Shown here: positions 25,529 to 36,270 of the stretch, in pieces
How the letters are laid out: every line of letters begins with the position of its first letter
Position numbering within the stretch: position 1 is the stretch's first letter
NCBI RefSeq assembly: GCF_023509035.1
Contig: NZ_CP075583.1
Location: forward strand, 3,286,001 to 3,350,000
DNA length: 64,000 nt
DNA from: Janthinobacterium lividum
Lineage (GTDB): Bacteria; Pseudomonadota; Gammaproteobacteria; Burkholderiales; Burkholderiaceae_D
Reading direction: 5' to 3'
Notes under the pieces: model-generated
Databases searched by the model: none
The model's input: only the letters and a program-made list of their open reading frames with translations
Told to the model about the DNA's origin: nothing
Program-made: the position numbers and the translations under genes

Positions 25529-25840
25529 TTATTTGGCTGCTGCTGCGGTCGCTTCAGTTTTGGCTTCGTCAGCTTTGGCTTTGGCTTTTTTCGCTTTGTG
25601 ATGGGCTTTGGCCTTGGTAACTTTGGCATCGGCCTTGGCACTGGCGACATCGGCTTTCGCATCGGCGGCGACAGCGGCTTCCTTGGCATCGGCTTTGACT
25701 ACGGCCTTGGTTTCCTTGGCTTCTGCTTTTGCCACTTCCTTGGTGTGCTTGGCTTCGGCCTTGGCAGGCACTGCTGGCGTTTGAGCAAAGGCTGCGGTAG
25801 CGAACAAGCCGGCGATCAGAGTAGCGATTACTTTTTTCAT
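25529..25840 (-). CDS. Small exported Ala/Lys-rich protein, paralogue 5
   Basis: 103 residues. The signal peptide MKKVIATLIAGLF is identical to that of paralogue 1, followed by KHTKEVAKAEAKETKAVVK and a KAHHKAKKAKAK stretch. It is a single-gene unit with its own terminator and its own TGTAA box. The leader only partly matches those of paralogues 2 and 4, so this is the most diverged member. Confidence 0.8.
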   Translation of the reverse strand: MKKVIATLIAGLFATAAFAQTPAVPAKAEAKHTKEVAKAEAKETKAVVKADAKEAAVAADAKADVASAKADAKVTKAKAHHKAKKAKAKADEAKTEATAAAAK

Positions 25841-25946
25841 GGTGCAGTTCCTCGAGAAGTGGGTTGTAGTTCAGGAGATGCATTTCCCCTGTCACTGAGC
25901 CAAAAACGCGCCGTACGGCAATAGCGTTGACAGCAATTGGGCCTAA

Positions 25947-25961
25947 TTACAAAAAATTACA
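25947..25961 (-). promoter_or_regulatory. TGTAA-N5-TGTAA box 3
   Basis: Two TGTAA repeats with a ten-base period, about 107 bases upstream of paralogue 5, matching boxes 1 and 2 in geometry and distance even though the surrounding sequence has diverged. Confidence 0.6.
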
Positions 25962-26052
25962 TTTGCCGGGGCAGGCGCTCTGTTAGCTGGCGTACCGCGC
26001 CACAGACGGCAGCAGCCTAGACTCGATGCCATCTTCACCGCATGGGTCCGCC

Positions 26053-28542
26053 ATGAAAGCCGCCTTGAAAACCTATCAAGCCAAGCGCAATTTCGCCGTC
26101 ACGCCCGAGCCTGCAGGTGGCGACGAGGAAGCGGGCGAGGCGCTCACCTTTGTCATCCAGAAGCACTGGGCCAGCCGTTTGCACTATGACTTCCGCCTGG
26201 AACTGGACGGTACGATGAAAAGCTGGGCCGTGCCGAAAGGGCCCAGCTACGATCCGCGCGACAAGCGCATGGCGGTGCAGGTGGAAGACCATCCCATTTC
26301 GTATGCCAGTTTTGAAGGCACGATCCCCGAAAAGCAATATGGCGCGGGCAAGGTCATCATCTGGGACAAGGGGACGTGGCAGCCCCAGCCGGCCATGCCC
26401 GATGCGCGCAAGGCGCTGGCGGCCGGCGAGCTGAAATTCACGCTGCATGGCCACAAGATGCATGGCAACTGGGTGCTGGTGCGCATGAAAGGCAAGGGGG
26501 ACAAGCGCAGCGAAAAGCAGCCAGCCTGGCTGCTGATCAAGGAAAAAGACGATTATGCGCGGCCGGCGCTGGAATTTTCTGTCGTGGACGAGTTCCCCGA
26601 CAGCGTCAAGAACAAGGCGATGCCCAAACGCAAGGTGGCTGCTGCAGTGCCGGATGCCGAGTTGCCCGCCACCCTGTCGCCGCAGTTGGCTACCCTGGCT
26701 GACGTTCCGCCGCCAAACCCGCAGGATTGGCTGTTCGAGGCGAAATTCGACGGTTACCGCATCCTCGCGCGTTGCGATGGCGATCAGATTGGCTTGATGA
26801 CGCGCAATGGCAATGACTGGACGGCGAAATTGCCGAAGCTGCGGCAGGCGCTGGAGCAGCTGGGGCTGCCGTCAGGCTGGTATGACGGCGAAATCGTCGT
26901 CATGGACCCCAGCGGCCGCCCGGATTTTGGCGCCTTGCAGCGTGCGTTCGACGCGGAAACGACCAGCGCCATCGTGTATTACCTGTTCGATGTGCCGTAT
27001 TTCGATGGCCACGATCTGCGGGGCCAGCCGGTCGAGGCGCGCAGGGCGTTGCTGGAACAGTTGCTGCAGAGTTTGCCCGCATCGCCGCTGGTGCGCTTCA
27101 GCGCCGCGCTCGATGCCGCGCCGCAGCAACTGCTGGACCACGCCTGCCGGCTGGGGCTGGAAGGGGTGATCGGCAAGCGGCGCGGCTCGCCTTACGTCAC
27201 GCGCCGCTCGGGCGACTGGATCAAGCTCAAATGCGGGCTGCGCCAGGAATTCGTCATCGGCGGCTATACGGCGCCGCAGGGCGCGCGCGAAGGGATAGGT
27301 TCGCTGCTGCTGGGTGTGCATGATGAAGAGGGCAAGCTGCGCTACGCGGGCAATGTGGGCAGCGGCTTTGACGAAGCAAGCCTGCGCGATTTGCGGCGGC
27401 GCCTCGACGCGCTGGCCGTCGGGACCAGTCCGTTCGCTGGCAAGGCGGGCGGTGTGCGCCAGCCCATCTGGGCCAAGCCGAAGCTGGTGGCCGAGGTCAG
27501 TTTTGCGCAATGGACCAGCGGCGGGGCCGTGCGCCATGCCGTGTTTCACGGCTTGCGCGAGGATAAAAAGCCGGCCGCCATCGTGCGCGAGCGGGCGCAG
27601 CGGATCGACAGGGAGAAGACCATGCAGAAGCAATCCACGCCCGACAGCGTCTTGCCGGCCAGTTTCAAGGTCAGCCATGCGGACAGGGTGATCGACAAGG
27701 AGAGCGGCGCCAGGAAGATCGACCTGGTGCGCTACTACGCGCTGGTGGGCAAGCTGATGCTCGTGCATCTGCGGGGCCGGCCCGTGTCGCTGGTGCGCGC
27801 ACCGGCCGGCGTGGGCGGCGAGCTGTTTTTCCAGAAACATGCCGATACGTCGCCCATGCCCGGTGTCAAGCAGCTTGATCCTGGCCTCGACCCCGAGCAT
27901 GCCGCCATGCTGGAAGTGGCCAGCGTACAGGGCTTGTTGTCGGCCGCGCAATGGAATGTGGTGGAATTTCACACGCAAAATGCGCTGGCCAGCGCCTATG
28001 ACACGCCGAACCGCCTGGTGTTCGACCTGGACCCGGGCAAGGGCGTGGCCTGGCCCGCCATCCGCGAAGCGGCCGTGCTGCTGCGCGCCTTCCTGACGGA
28101 GCTGGGGCTGCCCGCCTGGCTGAAGACCAGCGGCGGCAAGGGCTTGCATGTGGTCGTGCCGATTCGCCCGAAACACGACTGGGATACAGTAAAGGCGTTT
28201 TCGCAAGCCGTCGTGGCGCACATGGCGCAACTGATTCCGCAGCGCTTCGTCTTGAAAAGTGGGCCGAGCAACCGCGTTGGCAAGATTTTCATCGATTATT
28301 TGCGCAATGGCCGGGGCGCCACCACCGTCTGCGCGTGGTCGGCCCGCACGCGGTCGGGGCTGGGCATTTCCGTGCCGCTGGCCTGGGAGGAGCTCGACGA
28401 GCTGAAGGCGGGCGATCAGTGGAACGTGGGCAATGTCCACAGCCGCCTCGACGTGGGCAACGCGCCATGGGATGGCTATGCGCGCAGCGCGAAGGGCCTC
28501 GATGCGGCGATGAAAAAGCTGGCCTTTACTCGTCCCGCTTGA
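26053..28542 (+). CDS. ligD: ATP-dependent DNA ligase LigD (non-homologous end joining)
   Basis: About 829 residues with three domains. The N-terminal 3'-phosphoesterase (about 20-165) contains [14 protein letters not shown]. The ligase domain has the nucleotidyl-transfer motif EAKFDGYR, with the lysine near residue 229. The C-terminal primase-polymerase (about 530-829) has FDLDPG and [12 protein letters not shown]. The order PE-LIG-POL is the Pseudomonas type. It acts with Ku to seal double-strand breaks; Ku lies 2.4 kb away on the other strand. An upstream in-frame ATG at 26026 is possible; neither start has a strong ribosome binding site. Confidence 0.95.
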   Translation: MKAALKTYQAKRNFAVTPEPAGGDEEAGEALTFVIQKHWASRLHYDFRLELDGTMKSWAVPKGPSYDPRDKRMAVQVEDHPISYASFEGTIPEKQYGAGKVIIWDKGTWQPQPAMPDARKALAAGELKFTLHGHKMHGNWVLVRMKGKGDKRSEKQPAWLLIKEKDDYARPALEFSVVDEFPDSVKNKAMPKRKVAAAVPDAELPATLSPQLATLADVPPPNPQDWLFEAKFDGYRILARCDGDQIGLMTRNGNDWTAKLPKLRQALEQLGLPSGWYDGEIVVMDPSGRPDFGALQRAFDAETTSAIVYYLFDVPYFDGHDLRGQPVEARRALLEQLLQSLPASPLVRFSAALDAAPQQLLDHACRLGLEGVIGKRRGSPYVTRRSGDWIKLKCGLRQEFVIGGYTAPQGAREGIGSLLLGVHDEEGKLRYAGNVGSGFDEASLRDLRRRLDALAVGTSPFAGKAGGVRQPIWAKPKLVAEVSFAQWTSGGAVRHAVFHGLREDKKPAAIVRERAQRIDREKTMQKQSTPDSVLPASFKVSHADRVIDKESGARKIDLVRYYALVGKLMLVHLRGRPVSLVRAPAGVGGELFFQKHADTSPMPGVKQLDPGLDPEHAAMLEVASVQGLLSAAQWNVVEFHTQNALASAYDTPNRLVFDLDPGKGVAWPAIREAAVLLRAFLTELGLPAWLKTSGGKGLHVVVPIRPKHDWDTVKAFSQAVVAHMAQLIPQRFVLKSGPSNRVGKIFIDYLRNGRGATTVCAWSARTRSGLGISVPLAWEELDELKAGDQWNVGNVHSRLDVGNAPWDGYARSAKGLDAAMKKLAFTRPA

Positions 28543-30829
28543 ACGGCAGGACGACGCGCGCCAGTTGCAGCGCTTCGTCGATAGCCGCGTTGAGCTGGGG
28601 AATCTCGACGGGCTTGGTCAGGTAGCGGAAAAAGCCCGCCGCCAGGCCGTGCCGGATATCACCCTTCATGGCATTGGCCGTCAAGGCGATGACGGGGATG
28701 TGCGCCGTGCGCGTATCGTTGCGCAGGATGCGCTGCGCCTGGTTGCCATTCATGCCCGGCAGGTTGATATCCATCAAGATCACATCGGGGCGGCGTTCCA
28801 GCGCCAGCGCGATACCCTGGCGCGCGTCGGTGGCCGAGATCATGCGCAGATGGGGCAGGAAGCTGACGATGTCTTCCACCAGCCGCAGGCTGGCCGGATT
28901 GTCTTCCACGTACAGCAGCAGCGCCTGGCTGCCGCCATCGTCCCCGGCGCGCTCGGGCAGATATTCCGTTTCCCGCTGCCGGTTGGCGGGTGGCGCGGCC
29001 ATGGTGTCGAGTTCGATCCAGAACACACTGCCCACGCCGACGCAGCTGTGCACGCCCATGCTGCCGCCCATCAGCTCGACCAGGCGCTTGGTGACGACCA
29101 GGCCGATGCCCGTGCCTTCCTCGCTGCCCGCTTCCTGTCCCAGGCGGTTAAACGGCTGGAACAGTTCCGCCATCTGCGCGTCGTCCAGTCCCTTGCCTGT
29201 GTCGCGGATGGCGATGCGCACACGCTGCGGCTCGGGCCGCGAGATTTCCAGCGTCACCTTGCCGGCCGGGCGGTTGTACTTGATGGCGTTCGAGAGCAGA
29301 TTCAGCAGCACTTGCTTGAGGCGCGTATGGTCGGCCCTGAGCGTCAGCGGCTCGCATTCCGGCAGAAGCAGGTGGATCTGGCGCTGCTGCGCCTGTTCTT
29401 CCACCATCACGCGTACTTCCTCCAGCAGCGCGGGCAGCGCCACCGGCTCGATCGACAGGCTCAGGCTGCCAGACTCGATCTTCGCCAGGTCGAGGATTTC
29501 ATTGATCAGGGTGAGCAGGTGGCGGCCCGAGGTGACGATGTTTTGCACAAAGGTGCGTTTTTGCAGCACGGTCGCGGGCAGGGCTTCATTGGCCAGCAGC
29601 TGGGCAAAGCCGAGGATGGCGTTCAGCGGCGTGCGCAGTTCATGCGACATGCTGGTGAGAAAGCGGTCCTTCGCCTGGCTGGCCCGCTCGAGTTCGATTT
29701 TCTGTTCCTTGAGCGTGCGTTCGATGCGCTTGCGCTCGGTGATGTCGCGGATGGCCGACGAAACCAGCACACCTTCGTCCGTTTCCAGCGGCGACAGGCT
29801 GATTTCGACGGGAAACTCGCTGCCATCGCGGCGCAAGCCGTACAATTCCAGGCCCGCGCCCATGGAGCGGGCGCGCGGCGCCGTGGAAAAGGCCAGGCGG
29901 TGGTGCGGATGCTCGGCGGCGTAGCGGGCTGGGATCAGCACTTCCACATTGCGCCCAAGCAACTCTGCGCGGGAATAGCCGAACAGGCGTTCCGTCTGCG
30001 AATTGACGAGCACGATCTCGCCATCGCCATTGACGATGACGATGGCGTCCGGCGCCGATTCGAGCAGGCCGCGGAACTTTTGCTCGGCACGGCGGCGGTC
30101 GCTGACGTCGCGGATGGCGCTGATGACGAAGGCGCCGATCTCCGTCTGGATGGGCGACAGGCTGATTTCCACGGGGAACTCGACGTTGTCCTTGCGCAAG
30201 CCCAGCAATTCCAGGTCGGCGCCCATGGTGCGCGTGCGCGGCTGGTCGAAATAGCGCGCGCGGTGCCCCACGTGCGCATGACGCAGGCGTTGCGGCAGCA
30301 GGCTGTCGATTTGCCTGCCGTTCAATTCGCCTTCCGCGTAACCGAACAGGCGCTGCGCCTGCTGGTTGGCCAGCACGATGGCGCCCGTGGCATTGACCAT
30401 GATGACGCTGTCCGGCGTCGATTCGAACAGCACGCGGTAGCGTACGTCGACGAACTGGGCGTCGCGCGCCGCCTTCAGCAAGGTCGTGTCCTTCATGGTG
30501 GAAATCAGGTAGCGGGGGCCGTCCGGCGCCGCGTGGGCGGCCTGGCACGCCACATCGACGTAGATGAGTTCACCATCCTTGCGCCGCCGCAGCGATTCGC
30601 GGTCGTAGCTGCCGTGCAGGGTCAGCTGCTCGTCGATCAGCGGGTCTGCCTCGGCTTGCCCGGGCAGCGAGATCAGTTCCCACAGCGTGCGGCCCAGCGC
30701 TTCCCCGCTGGCATAGCCGAAAATGCGCTGCGCCCCGGCTGTCCAGCGCACGATGGCATGGTCTTCGTTCGTGATGACAACGCCGCCAGGGGCGCCGCTG
30801 AGGATAAGCTGATCTAACTCGGCATCCAT
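28526..30829 (-). CDS. Hybrid sensor histidine kinase with three PAS domains and a receiver
   Basis: 767 residues and no clear membrane segment, so probably cytoplasmic. Three PAS domains (about 10-120, 130-255, 260-375) precede HisKA with [13 protein letters not shown] (His near 393), a complete HATPase ([21 protein letters not shown]) and a C-terminal receiver with Asp in [11 protein letters not shown] chose the ATG at 30829 rather than a longer frame from 30907. It lies between ligD and ku and overlaps the ligD 3' end by 17 bases in convergent orientation. The output partner is not encoded here. Confidence 0.9.
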   Translation of the reverse strand: MDAELDQLILSGAPGGVVITNEDHAIVRWTAGAQRIFGYASGEALGRTLWELISLPGQAEADPLIDEQLTLHGSYDRESLRRRKDGELIYVDVACQAAHAAPDGPRYLISTMKDTTLLKAARDAQFVDVRYRVLFESTPDSVIMVNATGAIVLANQQAQRLFGYAEGELNGRQIDSLLPQRLRHAHVGHRARYFDQPRTRTMGADLELLGLRKDNVEFPVEISLSPIQTEIGAFVISAIRDVSDRRRAEQKFRGLLESAPDAIVIVNGDGEIVLVNSQTERLFGYSRAELLGRNVEVLIPARYAAEHPHHRLAFSTAPRARSMGAGLELYGLRRDGSEFPVEISLSPLETDEGVLVSSAIRDITERKRIERTLKEQKIELERASQAKDRFLTSMSHELRTPLNAILGFAQLLANEALPATVLQKRTFVQNIVTSGRHLLTLINEILDLAKIESGSLSLSIEPVALPALLEEVRVMVEEQAQQRQIHLLLPECEPLTLRADHTRLKQVLLNLLSNAIKYNRPAGKVTLEISRPEPQRVRIAIRDTGKGLDDAQMAELFQPFNRLGQEAGSEEGTGIGLVVTKRLVELMGGSMGVHSCVGVGSVFWIELDTMAAPPANRQRETEYLPERAGDDGGSQALLLYVEDNPASLRLVEDIVSFLPHLRMISATDARQGIALALERRPDVILMDINLPGMNGNQAQRILRNDTRTAHIPVIALTANAMKGDIRHGLAAGFFRYLTKPVEIPQLNAAIDEALQLARVVLPFKRDE

Positions 30830-30925
30830 TGTTTTCCGCACGCATGACAGGGCTAGCCGGGTGGCAGGCTGTGTGCATAACGTAGCGAGAAGCCTGATCA
30901 AAGTCAACGCATTTATATGAATGAA

Positions 30926-30942
30926 GAGCCCCCGGACGGGGG
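30926..30942 (-). terminator. Terminator after ku
   Basis: GCCCCCG and CGGGGGC pair tightly around a short loop and are followed on the minus strand by a TC-rich tract. It separates the SDR-ku transcript from the kinase gene. Confidence 0.7.
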
Positions 30943-30950
30943 CACGCGCT

Positions 30951-31826
30951 TCAGGCCGCCTTGCGCCTGGCTGGCGGCGGTTTGCGGGAGGCGGACGAGG
31001 CCGCGCGCTTGCGGACGGGTGCCGCGGGCGGCTTCTTGCCCAGGCTTTGCTGCAGCAGGGCGACCAGGTCGATCACATTGCTGCCATGCTCTTCCGCCGG
31101 CTCCGGCGCGGGCGCGGTGATGGTCTTGGTCTGCCTTGCCTTGATCTTTTTCTTGACCAGCGCCAGCACGTCTTCGCGGTAGCTGTCGCGGTATTGCTCG
31201 GGATCCCACGCTTCGCTCATGCCATCCACCAGCGACAGGGCCATCTTGATCTCCTTGTCGGAAATGCCCGCCGCCTTCATGCTGCTGCCGGGCAAGTCCA
31301 GGTCATCCGTGGGGCGGATTTCATCGGCGTAGCGCAGGGTGTTGAGCACGATGGCGTCGCCCACGCATACGAGCGCGCACAAATGCTGCTTGGTGCGCAT
31401 GACCACGCTGGCGATGCCCACCTTATTTGCCTTGCGCAAGGTCTCGCGCAGCAAGGCATAGACTTTCTCGCCGCCTTTGGCGGGCAGCAAATAATACGGA
31501 TGCTCGTAAAAGGTCAGCGGCACCTCGACCGCATCGACAAAAGTCAAGATGGCGATGGTTTGCGTGGCCTTCACATTGGCCTGCCTTAAATCTTCCTCGG
31601 ACAGCACCACGTACTCATCCGTCTTGTATTCATAGCCCTTGATGATGTCGTCCCATTCGACTTCCTTGCCCGTCTTCTTGTTGTAGCGCTTATAGCCGAT
31701 GGGCGCGAAGTCGCGCCGGTCCAGCATGGACAAGTCCAGTTCATGGTCGCGGCTGGCGGAAATCAGTTCGACGGGGATATGTACGAGGCCGAAGCTGATG
31801 GCGCCTTTCCATAGTGCGCGCGCCAT
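30951..31826 (-). CDS. ku: Ku protein, NHEJ DNA end-binding
   Basis: 291 residues, the normal length for bacterial Ku. The beta-barrel core starts [14 protein letters not shown] and contains [16 protein letters not shown] Lys/Arg/Ala-rich tail from about 245 resembles the DNA-binding extension of longer bacterial Ku proteins. It forms a ring on broken DNA ends and recruits LigD. The ATG at 31826 stands two bases after the SDR stop codon, so the two are co-translated. A longer open frame into the SDR region is a shadow. Confidence 0.96.
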   Translation of the reverse strand: MARALWKGAISFGLVHIPVELISASRDHELDLSMLDRRDFAPIGYKRYNKKTGKEVEWDDIIKGYEYKTDEYVVLSEEDLRQANVKATQTIAILTFVDAVEVPLTFYEHPYYLLPAKGGEKVYALLRETLRKANKVGIASVVMRTKQHLCALVCVGDAIVLNTLRYADEIRPTDDLDLPGSSMKAAGISDKEIKMALSLVDGMSEAWDPEQYRDSYREDVLALVKKKIKARQTKTITAPAPEPAEEHGSNVIDLVALLQQSLGKKPPAAPVRKRAASSASRKPPPARRKAA

Positions 31827-31828
31827 CG

Positions 31829-32815
31829 CTAGCCCCCCACGCTGCCGGTGACGGGCAGGACGATGCCCGTGATATAGCTGGAACAGGCGGGCGAGGCCAG
31901 GAAGACATAGGCGGGCGACAGTTCTTCCGGCTGGGCCGGGCGGCGCATGTCCGTGTCCTGGCCGAATTTCTGGATGTCCTCGGGTGATTTGTCGGCCGGG
32001 TTGAGGGGCGTCCAGACGGGCCCGGGGGCGATGGCGTTCACGCGGATGCCCTGGTCCAGCAAGTTGCCGGCCAGCGCCATGGTAAACGCATGGATGGCGC
32101 CCTTGGTGGTGGAATAGTCGAGCAAGTGCTTCGAGCCTTGCAAGCCTGTCACGGATCCCGTATTGATGATGGAGGCACCCCGCTGCAAATGGGGCAGCAC
32201 GGCCTTGGCCATGTGAAAGTAACCGTAGACATTGGTTTTCATGGTGAGGTCGAAGCGTTCTTCGCTCAGGTCCAGCAGCGACTCGGCGTGTTCCTGGAAG
32301 GCGGCATTGTTGACCAGCACGTCGATGTGCGTGAACTTGTCCAGCACCTGGCTGACGGCTTGCTGGCAAAAGCCCTGCTCGCGCACGTCGCCGGGAATCA
32401 AGATGCAGCTCTGGCCTTCCGCTTCCACGTAGCGTTTCGTTTCGTTGGCATCCGCGTGCTCGTTCAGGTAAATGATGGCCACGTCAGCCCCTTCGCGCGC
32501 GTACAGCACGGCCACGGCACGGCCGATGCCCGAATCGCCGCCCGTGATGATGGCCACCATGCCAGCCAGCTTGCCGCTGCCGCAGTAGTCGGGCGCCAGG
32601 AAACGGGGCTTCAATTGCATCTGCGCTTCGATGCCGGGCTTGTCCAGGTGCTGGGCTGGCAGGGGAGGGGCAGGTTGGTTGCGGTTGCCCGTCTGCACAG
32701 GCTGCTTGCTTTCCTTGTCTGGCTTGGCGGCATCGTGCTGCTTATCTTCCTGATCTTGCTCCTGCTGTATGCTGCGCTGCAAGTTGCCGGCGGACTGATC
32801 CTTGTTCTCGTTCAT
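31829..32815 (-). CDS. SDR family oxidoreductase (general stress protein 39/YghA-like)
   Basis: 328 residues. A charged N-terminal extension of about 80 residues, rich in Gln, Asp and Lys, precedes a classical short-chain dehydrogenase: NAD(P)-binding TGGDSGIGRAVA, VNNAA, the catalytic Ser in INTGSV and YSTTKG with Tyr and Lys. The long N-terminus and the PRFLAPDYCGSGKL linker are typical of the GS39 group, induced by general stress in other bacteria. I chose the ATG at 32815; the longer frame crosses the divergent regulator. It forms an operon with ku. Confidence 0.9.
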   Translation of the reverse strand: MNENKDQSAGNLQRSIQQEQDQEDKQHDAAKPDKESKQPVQTGNRNQPAPPLPAQHLDKPGIEAQMQLKPRFLAPDYCGSGKLAGMVAIITGGDSGIGRAVAVLYAREGADVAIIYLNEHADANETKRYVEAEGQSCILIPGDVREQGFCQQAVSQVLDKFTHIDVLVNNAAFQEHAESLLDLSEERFDLTMKTNVYGYFHMAKAVLPHLQRGASIINTGSVTGLQGSKHLLDYSTTKGAIHAFTMALAGNLLDQGIRVNAIAPGPVWTPLNPADKSPEDIQKFGQDTDMRRPAQPEELSPAYVFLASPACSSYITGIVLPVTGSVGG

Positions 32816-32941
32816 GCTGGCCTCCGTGTAACGAATATCCAGTATCGGCGCGGCACCCGCATCCAACGGTGCGCTTGCTAACAGAGTGGCGCAAACGGGT
32901 GTAAAGTTATATGATGATTGACATAAATGTGGGAGGGCAGC

Positions 32942-33523
32942 ATGAAAGTGAGCAGGGAGCAAGCGGCGCTGAACCGCGAGCGCATCGTGGACGTGGCCGC
33001 GAGGCTGTTCCGCGAAAAAGGCTATGACGGCATCGGCGTGGCCGACCTGATGAAGAACGCGGGCCTCACGCATGGCGGCTTCTATGGCCATTTCGCGTCC
33101 AAGGAAGACTTGATGATCGAGGCGTGCCAGCATGCGCTGGAGAAATCGCTGGAAGGCTGGCGGGCGAAGGTCGCCAGCGACCCGCAGCGGGCGCTGCCGG
33201 CCATTATCGACAACTATCTGACCACCCGGCACCGCGACCAGCCCGGCGGCGGCTGCCCGGCGGCGGCCATGGGCGTCGATGCTGCACGCATGTCGCCCGG
33301 TGCGCGTCCCGCCTTTAGCAAGGCGACGCAGCAGCAGTTCGCCTTGCTGCAGGGTTTGCTGCCGGAAGGGGCGCCGGGTTGCACGCAGGAGCGGCGGCGC
33401 CAGCAGGCGATCGCCACGTTTGCCGCCATGGTAGGCGCCATGGTGCTGGCCCGTTCTGTCGATGACGAAGCGCTGTCGGCAGAAATTCTCGATGCCGTGA
33501 AGGCGCAATTGCTAGCAGACTAA
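32942..33523 (+). CDS. TetR/AcrR family transcriptional regulator
   Basis: 193 residues. The N-terminal helix-turn-helix (about 10-55) has the pattern RERIVDVAARLFREKGYDG and GLTHGGFYGHFASKEDL, typical of the TetR subgroup that senses small electrophiles or drugs. GGGAGG lies five bases before the ATG at 32942. It diverges from the SDR-ku operon with 126 bases between and is a natural candidate to repress it. The inducer is unknown. Confidence 0.88.
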   Translation: MKVSREQAALNRERIVDVAARLFREKGYDGIGVADLMKNAGLTHGGFYGHFASKEDLMIEACQHALEKSLEGWRAKVASDPQRALPAIIDNYLTTRHRDQPGGGCPAAAMGVDAARMSPGARPAFSKATQQQFALLQGLLPEGAPGCTQERRRQQAIATFAAMVGAMVLARSVDDEALSAEILDAVKAQLLAD

Positions 33524-33590
33524 GCACGCTCCCCCTGTCAGCCGGCCTCGTCGCATGATAGGCTTCGGTTTTCAGATTTTGGGATCATCC

Positions 33591-35230
33591 ATGCTGCTCT
33601 GGCTCAGGCAATACCGGCGTCCTCTGTTGGCCGGAGACATCACTGCCGGTATCGTTGTCGCCATGATGATGGTGCCGCAAGGCATGGCTTACGCGCTGGT
33701 GGCGGGCTTGCCGCCCGTGGTGGGCATCTACGCCAGCATCTTGCCGCCCGTGCTGTACGCCCTGTTCGGCAGCAGCATGACGCAATCGGTGGGCCCCATG
33801 GCCATCGTCTCGCTGATGACGGCCGCCGCGCTGGCGCCGCTGGCCGACCCTGGTTCCTCTTTATACATCGTCCTGGCCGCGCAGCTGGCCTTCATCAGCG
33901 GCCTCGTCCTGCTGCTGTGCGGCGTACTGCGCCTGGGCTTCATGGCCAGCTTTTTGTCGCGCCCCGTGATCAGCGGTTTCAGCAATGGCGCGGCGATCTT
34001 GATCATCTGGGGCCAGATCACGCCCTTGCTGGGCGCCACATGGCCCCACTGGCACATGCCCAGCCTCGTGCTGGGGCTGTCCGGCCTGCTGTTCCTGTGG
34101 CTGGCCAAGCGCTACGCGTCGCGCCTGCTGCAGCGCTGCGGCTTGAACCAGGTGGCGGCCGACGTGGGCGCGCGCCTGGCGCCGATGGTGCTGGTGCTGG
34201 CCGGCATCGCGCTCGTCGCCTATGGCGGCCTGGAAGCGATGGGCGTGCAGACGACGGGCCACGTGCCCAGCGGCTTGCCCGGCCTGAACCTGGCCACCTC
34301 AAGCGCCCATTGGCGCACCCTGCTGTCGCCGGCGCTCCTGATCGCCTTCATCATTTTCCTGATGAGCATGTCCGCTGCCCAGACCCTGGCGCAAAAACGT
34401 GGCGAAAAGCTGCATACGAACCGCGAACTGCTGGGCCTGGGCGCGGCCAACGTGGCCAGCGCGCTGTCGGGCGGCTTTCCCGTCACGGGCTCCATTTCGC
34501 GCTCGGCCGTCAATTTCCAGGCGGGCGCCAACACCCCCTGGCCAGCATCATCACGGCCGGTCTGCTGGCGCTGGCGCTGGTGGCGCCCACGGGCTGGCTG
34601 GCCCTGCTGCCGCTGCCCGTGCTGGCGGCCACCATCATCTTTGCCGTGAGCAGCCTGCTGGACTGGGACACCTTGAAACTGTCGTGGCGCTACGACCGCA
34701 GCGATGCGCTGGCCCTGCTGGCGACCACGGCCGGCGTGCTGGTGCTGGGCGTGGAAGCGGGCGTGGTGATCGGTGTGCTGCTGTCGATGGGCACCTTGAT
34801 CTGGCGCGCCAGCCGTCCGCACATCGCCGTGCTGGGGCGTATTCCGAACAGTGAGCACTTCCGCAACGTGGAGCGTTATGAAGCGCAAACCCTGCCTGAC
34901 GTCTTGCTGCTGCGCATCGATGCAGGCTTGTTCTTCGGCAACGTCGAAGCCGTCACGGAGCGCGTGGAAGACGAATTGCGCGGCCATCCGACGGCGCGCC
35001 ACCTGGTGCTGGTGCTGTCGGCCGTCAACCAGATCGACAGCACGGCCTTGCTGGGATTGATCGAACTCAACAGCGCGCTGATCAAGCGCGGCATCAGCCT
35101 GAACCTGGCCGAAGTGAAGGGGCCCGTGATGGACCGCCTGCGCCAGAGCAGCCTGCTGCAAGACCTGAGTGGCAAGCTCTACCTGAGCACGGCGCTGGCG
35201 ACAAACGATTTGAGCGGGAGCAAAGCATGA
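33591..35230 (+). pseudogene. SulP family anion transporter with STAS domain, interrupted by a one-base deletion
   Basis: The protein reads as SulP from RQYRRPLLAGDITAG and VPQGMAYALVAGLPP to NFQAGANTP. After a C5 run at 34534-34538 the frame changes; adding one C continues as LASIITAGLLALAL to a complete STAS domain (about 430-546, DVLLLRIDAGLFFGN). The repaired product is about 546 residues. SulP proteins carry sulfate, bicarbonate or dicarboxylates; the substrate cannot be assigned. An upstream ATG at 33555 is possible. The stop overlaps the Imm1-like start (ATGA). Confidence 0.9.
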
Positions 35231-35617
35231 TGATGGAATTGAATCTGCATGGCGAAGCGCGTGCCGTTGACACCATTGCTGCACTGGAACAGGCGTTGCA
35301 GGAAGCACGGACCCTGGCCCAGTGCGAGCTGTGGCTGACCAGGGCCGCGGACGCGGAACAGGGCCCGGCCCTGTGCATGCTGCGCAATGGCGGTAATGCC
35401 TGGCTGATGTATCTGTCGGGAGAGGACGACTTGAGTTTTCATACCCTGGGCGACGAGGAGGCAGATGGCGCCTGCAGCTATCTGCTGGCCAATGGCCAGG
35501 TGGACGAGTATCCCGAGGCATGGTGCGTGGAGGTGGAACAGTGCCAGCGTGCCTTTGTCGATTTTTTTCAGGACAGGCGGCGCGCGGCCGGCCGCCATCG
35601 CGTGGGAGGCGGATTGA
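35227..35617 (+). pseudogene. Imm1-family immunity-like protein, interrupted by a one-base insertion
   Basis: The first frame reads to NGQVDEYPEAW and AFVDFF, the conserved core of Imm1 proteins. Removing one T from a T7 run at 35562-35568 lets the next frame continue RTGGARPAAIAWEAD, the expected closing GxxPxxIxW pattern, ending at 35617. The repaired protein is about 129 residues. Imm1 proteins usually protect against nuclease or deaminase toxins; no toxin gene is adjacent. The stop lies one base before the next gene. Confidence 0.72.
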
Positions 35618-35618
35618 G

Positions 35619-35903
35619 ATGCCGCAAACCATCATCGCCGATATCGATAATGCATTGCTGGCCGCGCTGGACGCCAGGGCAGGTTTGCTCACGCTGCGCG
35701 CCATCCTGCTGCGCTACAAGGCCAGCGGCGTGACGGCAGCGCAAGTGGCCGCCTTGCTGCAGGAACTGCGCCCGTCTATGGAGGACGGCGCGCAGGAAGG
35801 GCCGCTGGAAGACGTGATACTGGACGCCCTCGACATGGTGACGGGCTGGTGCGGGCCGCAGCTGAGGGTATGGGACGAGGCAGGAGACAACCGTGCATCC
35901 TGA
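35619..35903 (+). CDS. Small hypothetical protein
   Basis: 94 residues, predicted largely helical and acidic at the C-terminus (MEDGAQEGPLEDVILDALDMV). Family not recognised. The ATG at 35619 is one base after the repaired Imm1 stop, and the gene overlaps the following GTG start by 11 bases. It is a member of a tightly packed four-gene group of small soluble proteins. Confidence 0.65.
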   Translation: MPQTIIADIDNALLAALDARAGLLTLRAILLRYKASGVTAAQVAALLQELRPSMEDGAQEGPLEDVILDALDMVTGWCGPQLRVWDEAGDNRAS

Positions 35904-36270
35904 CAAGTTCAAGCAGGTGGCGGGGCTGCCGTCCGCCGAGCGCCATGCCTACTTTGTGCGCAAGGTAGCCGATACGCAAGAAGTGTGGGGCTTGTACCAT
36001 GATGGCTGGGCCACGGCGCAAGTCGACGGCAAGGTCGCCATCCCGTTCTGGCCGGAAGCGGCATTCGCGCAAGCGTGCGCCAGCGATGACTGGGAGCATT
36101 TCCAGCCGCGCGCCATCGCGCTCGATGATTTTTTGAACAAGTGGCTGCCTGGCATGGCGAGCAATGACCAGCTGGCTTCCGTGTTTCCCGTGCCGCAAGG
36201 CAGCGCCAGCATCGCAGCGCCTGCCGATTTGCTTGCCGACCTGCGAGATGAAGTCAGACACTATGAATAA
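35893..36270 (+). CDS. DUF2750 family protein
   Basis: 125 residues with a GTG start preceded by CAGGAGA. The pattern GLPSAERHAYFVRKVADTQEVWGLYHDGWA, then IPFWPEAAFAQAC and a C-terminal hydrophobic block, matches DUF2750. The function of the family is not established. Its position directly after an Imm1-like gene suggests a role in the same immunity-like group, but this is inference from arrangement. Confidence 0.78.
   Translation: MHPDKFKQVAGLPSAERHAYFVRKVADTQEVWGLYHDGWATAQVDGKVAIPFWPEAAFAQACASDDWEHFQPRAIALDDFLNKWLPGMASNDQLASVFPVPQGSASIAAPADLLADLRDEVRHYE

Noticed and set aside
28565..30817. A 750-codon plus-strand frame opposite the PAS kinase
   Set aside because: It is the antisense of a GC-rich gene; composition is His/Gln/Arg-rich with no domain.
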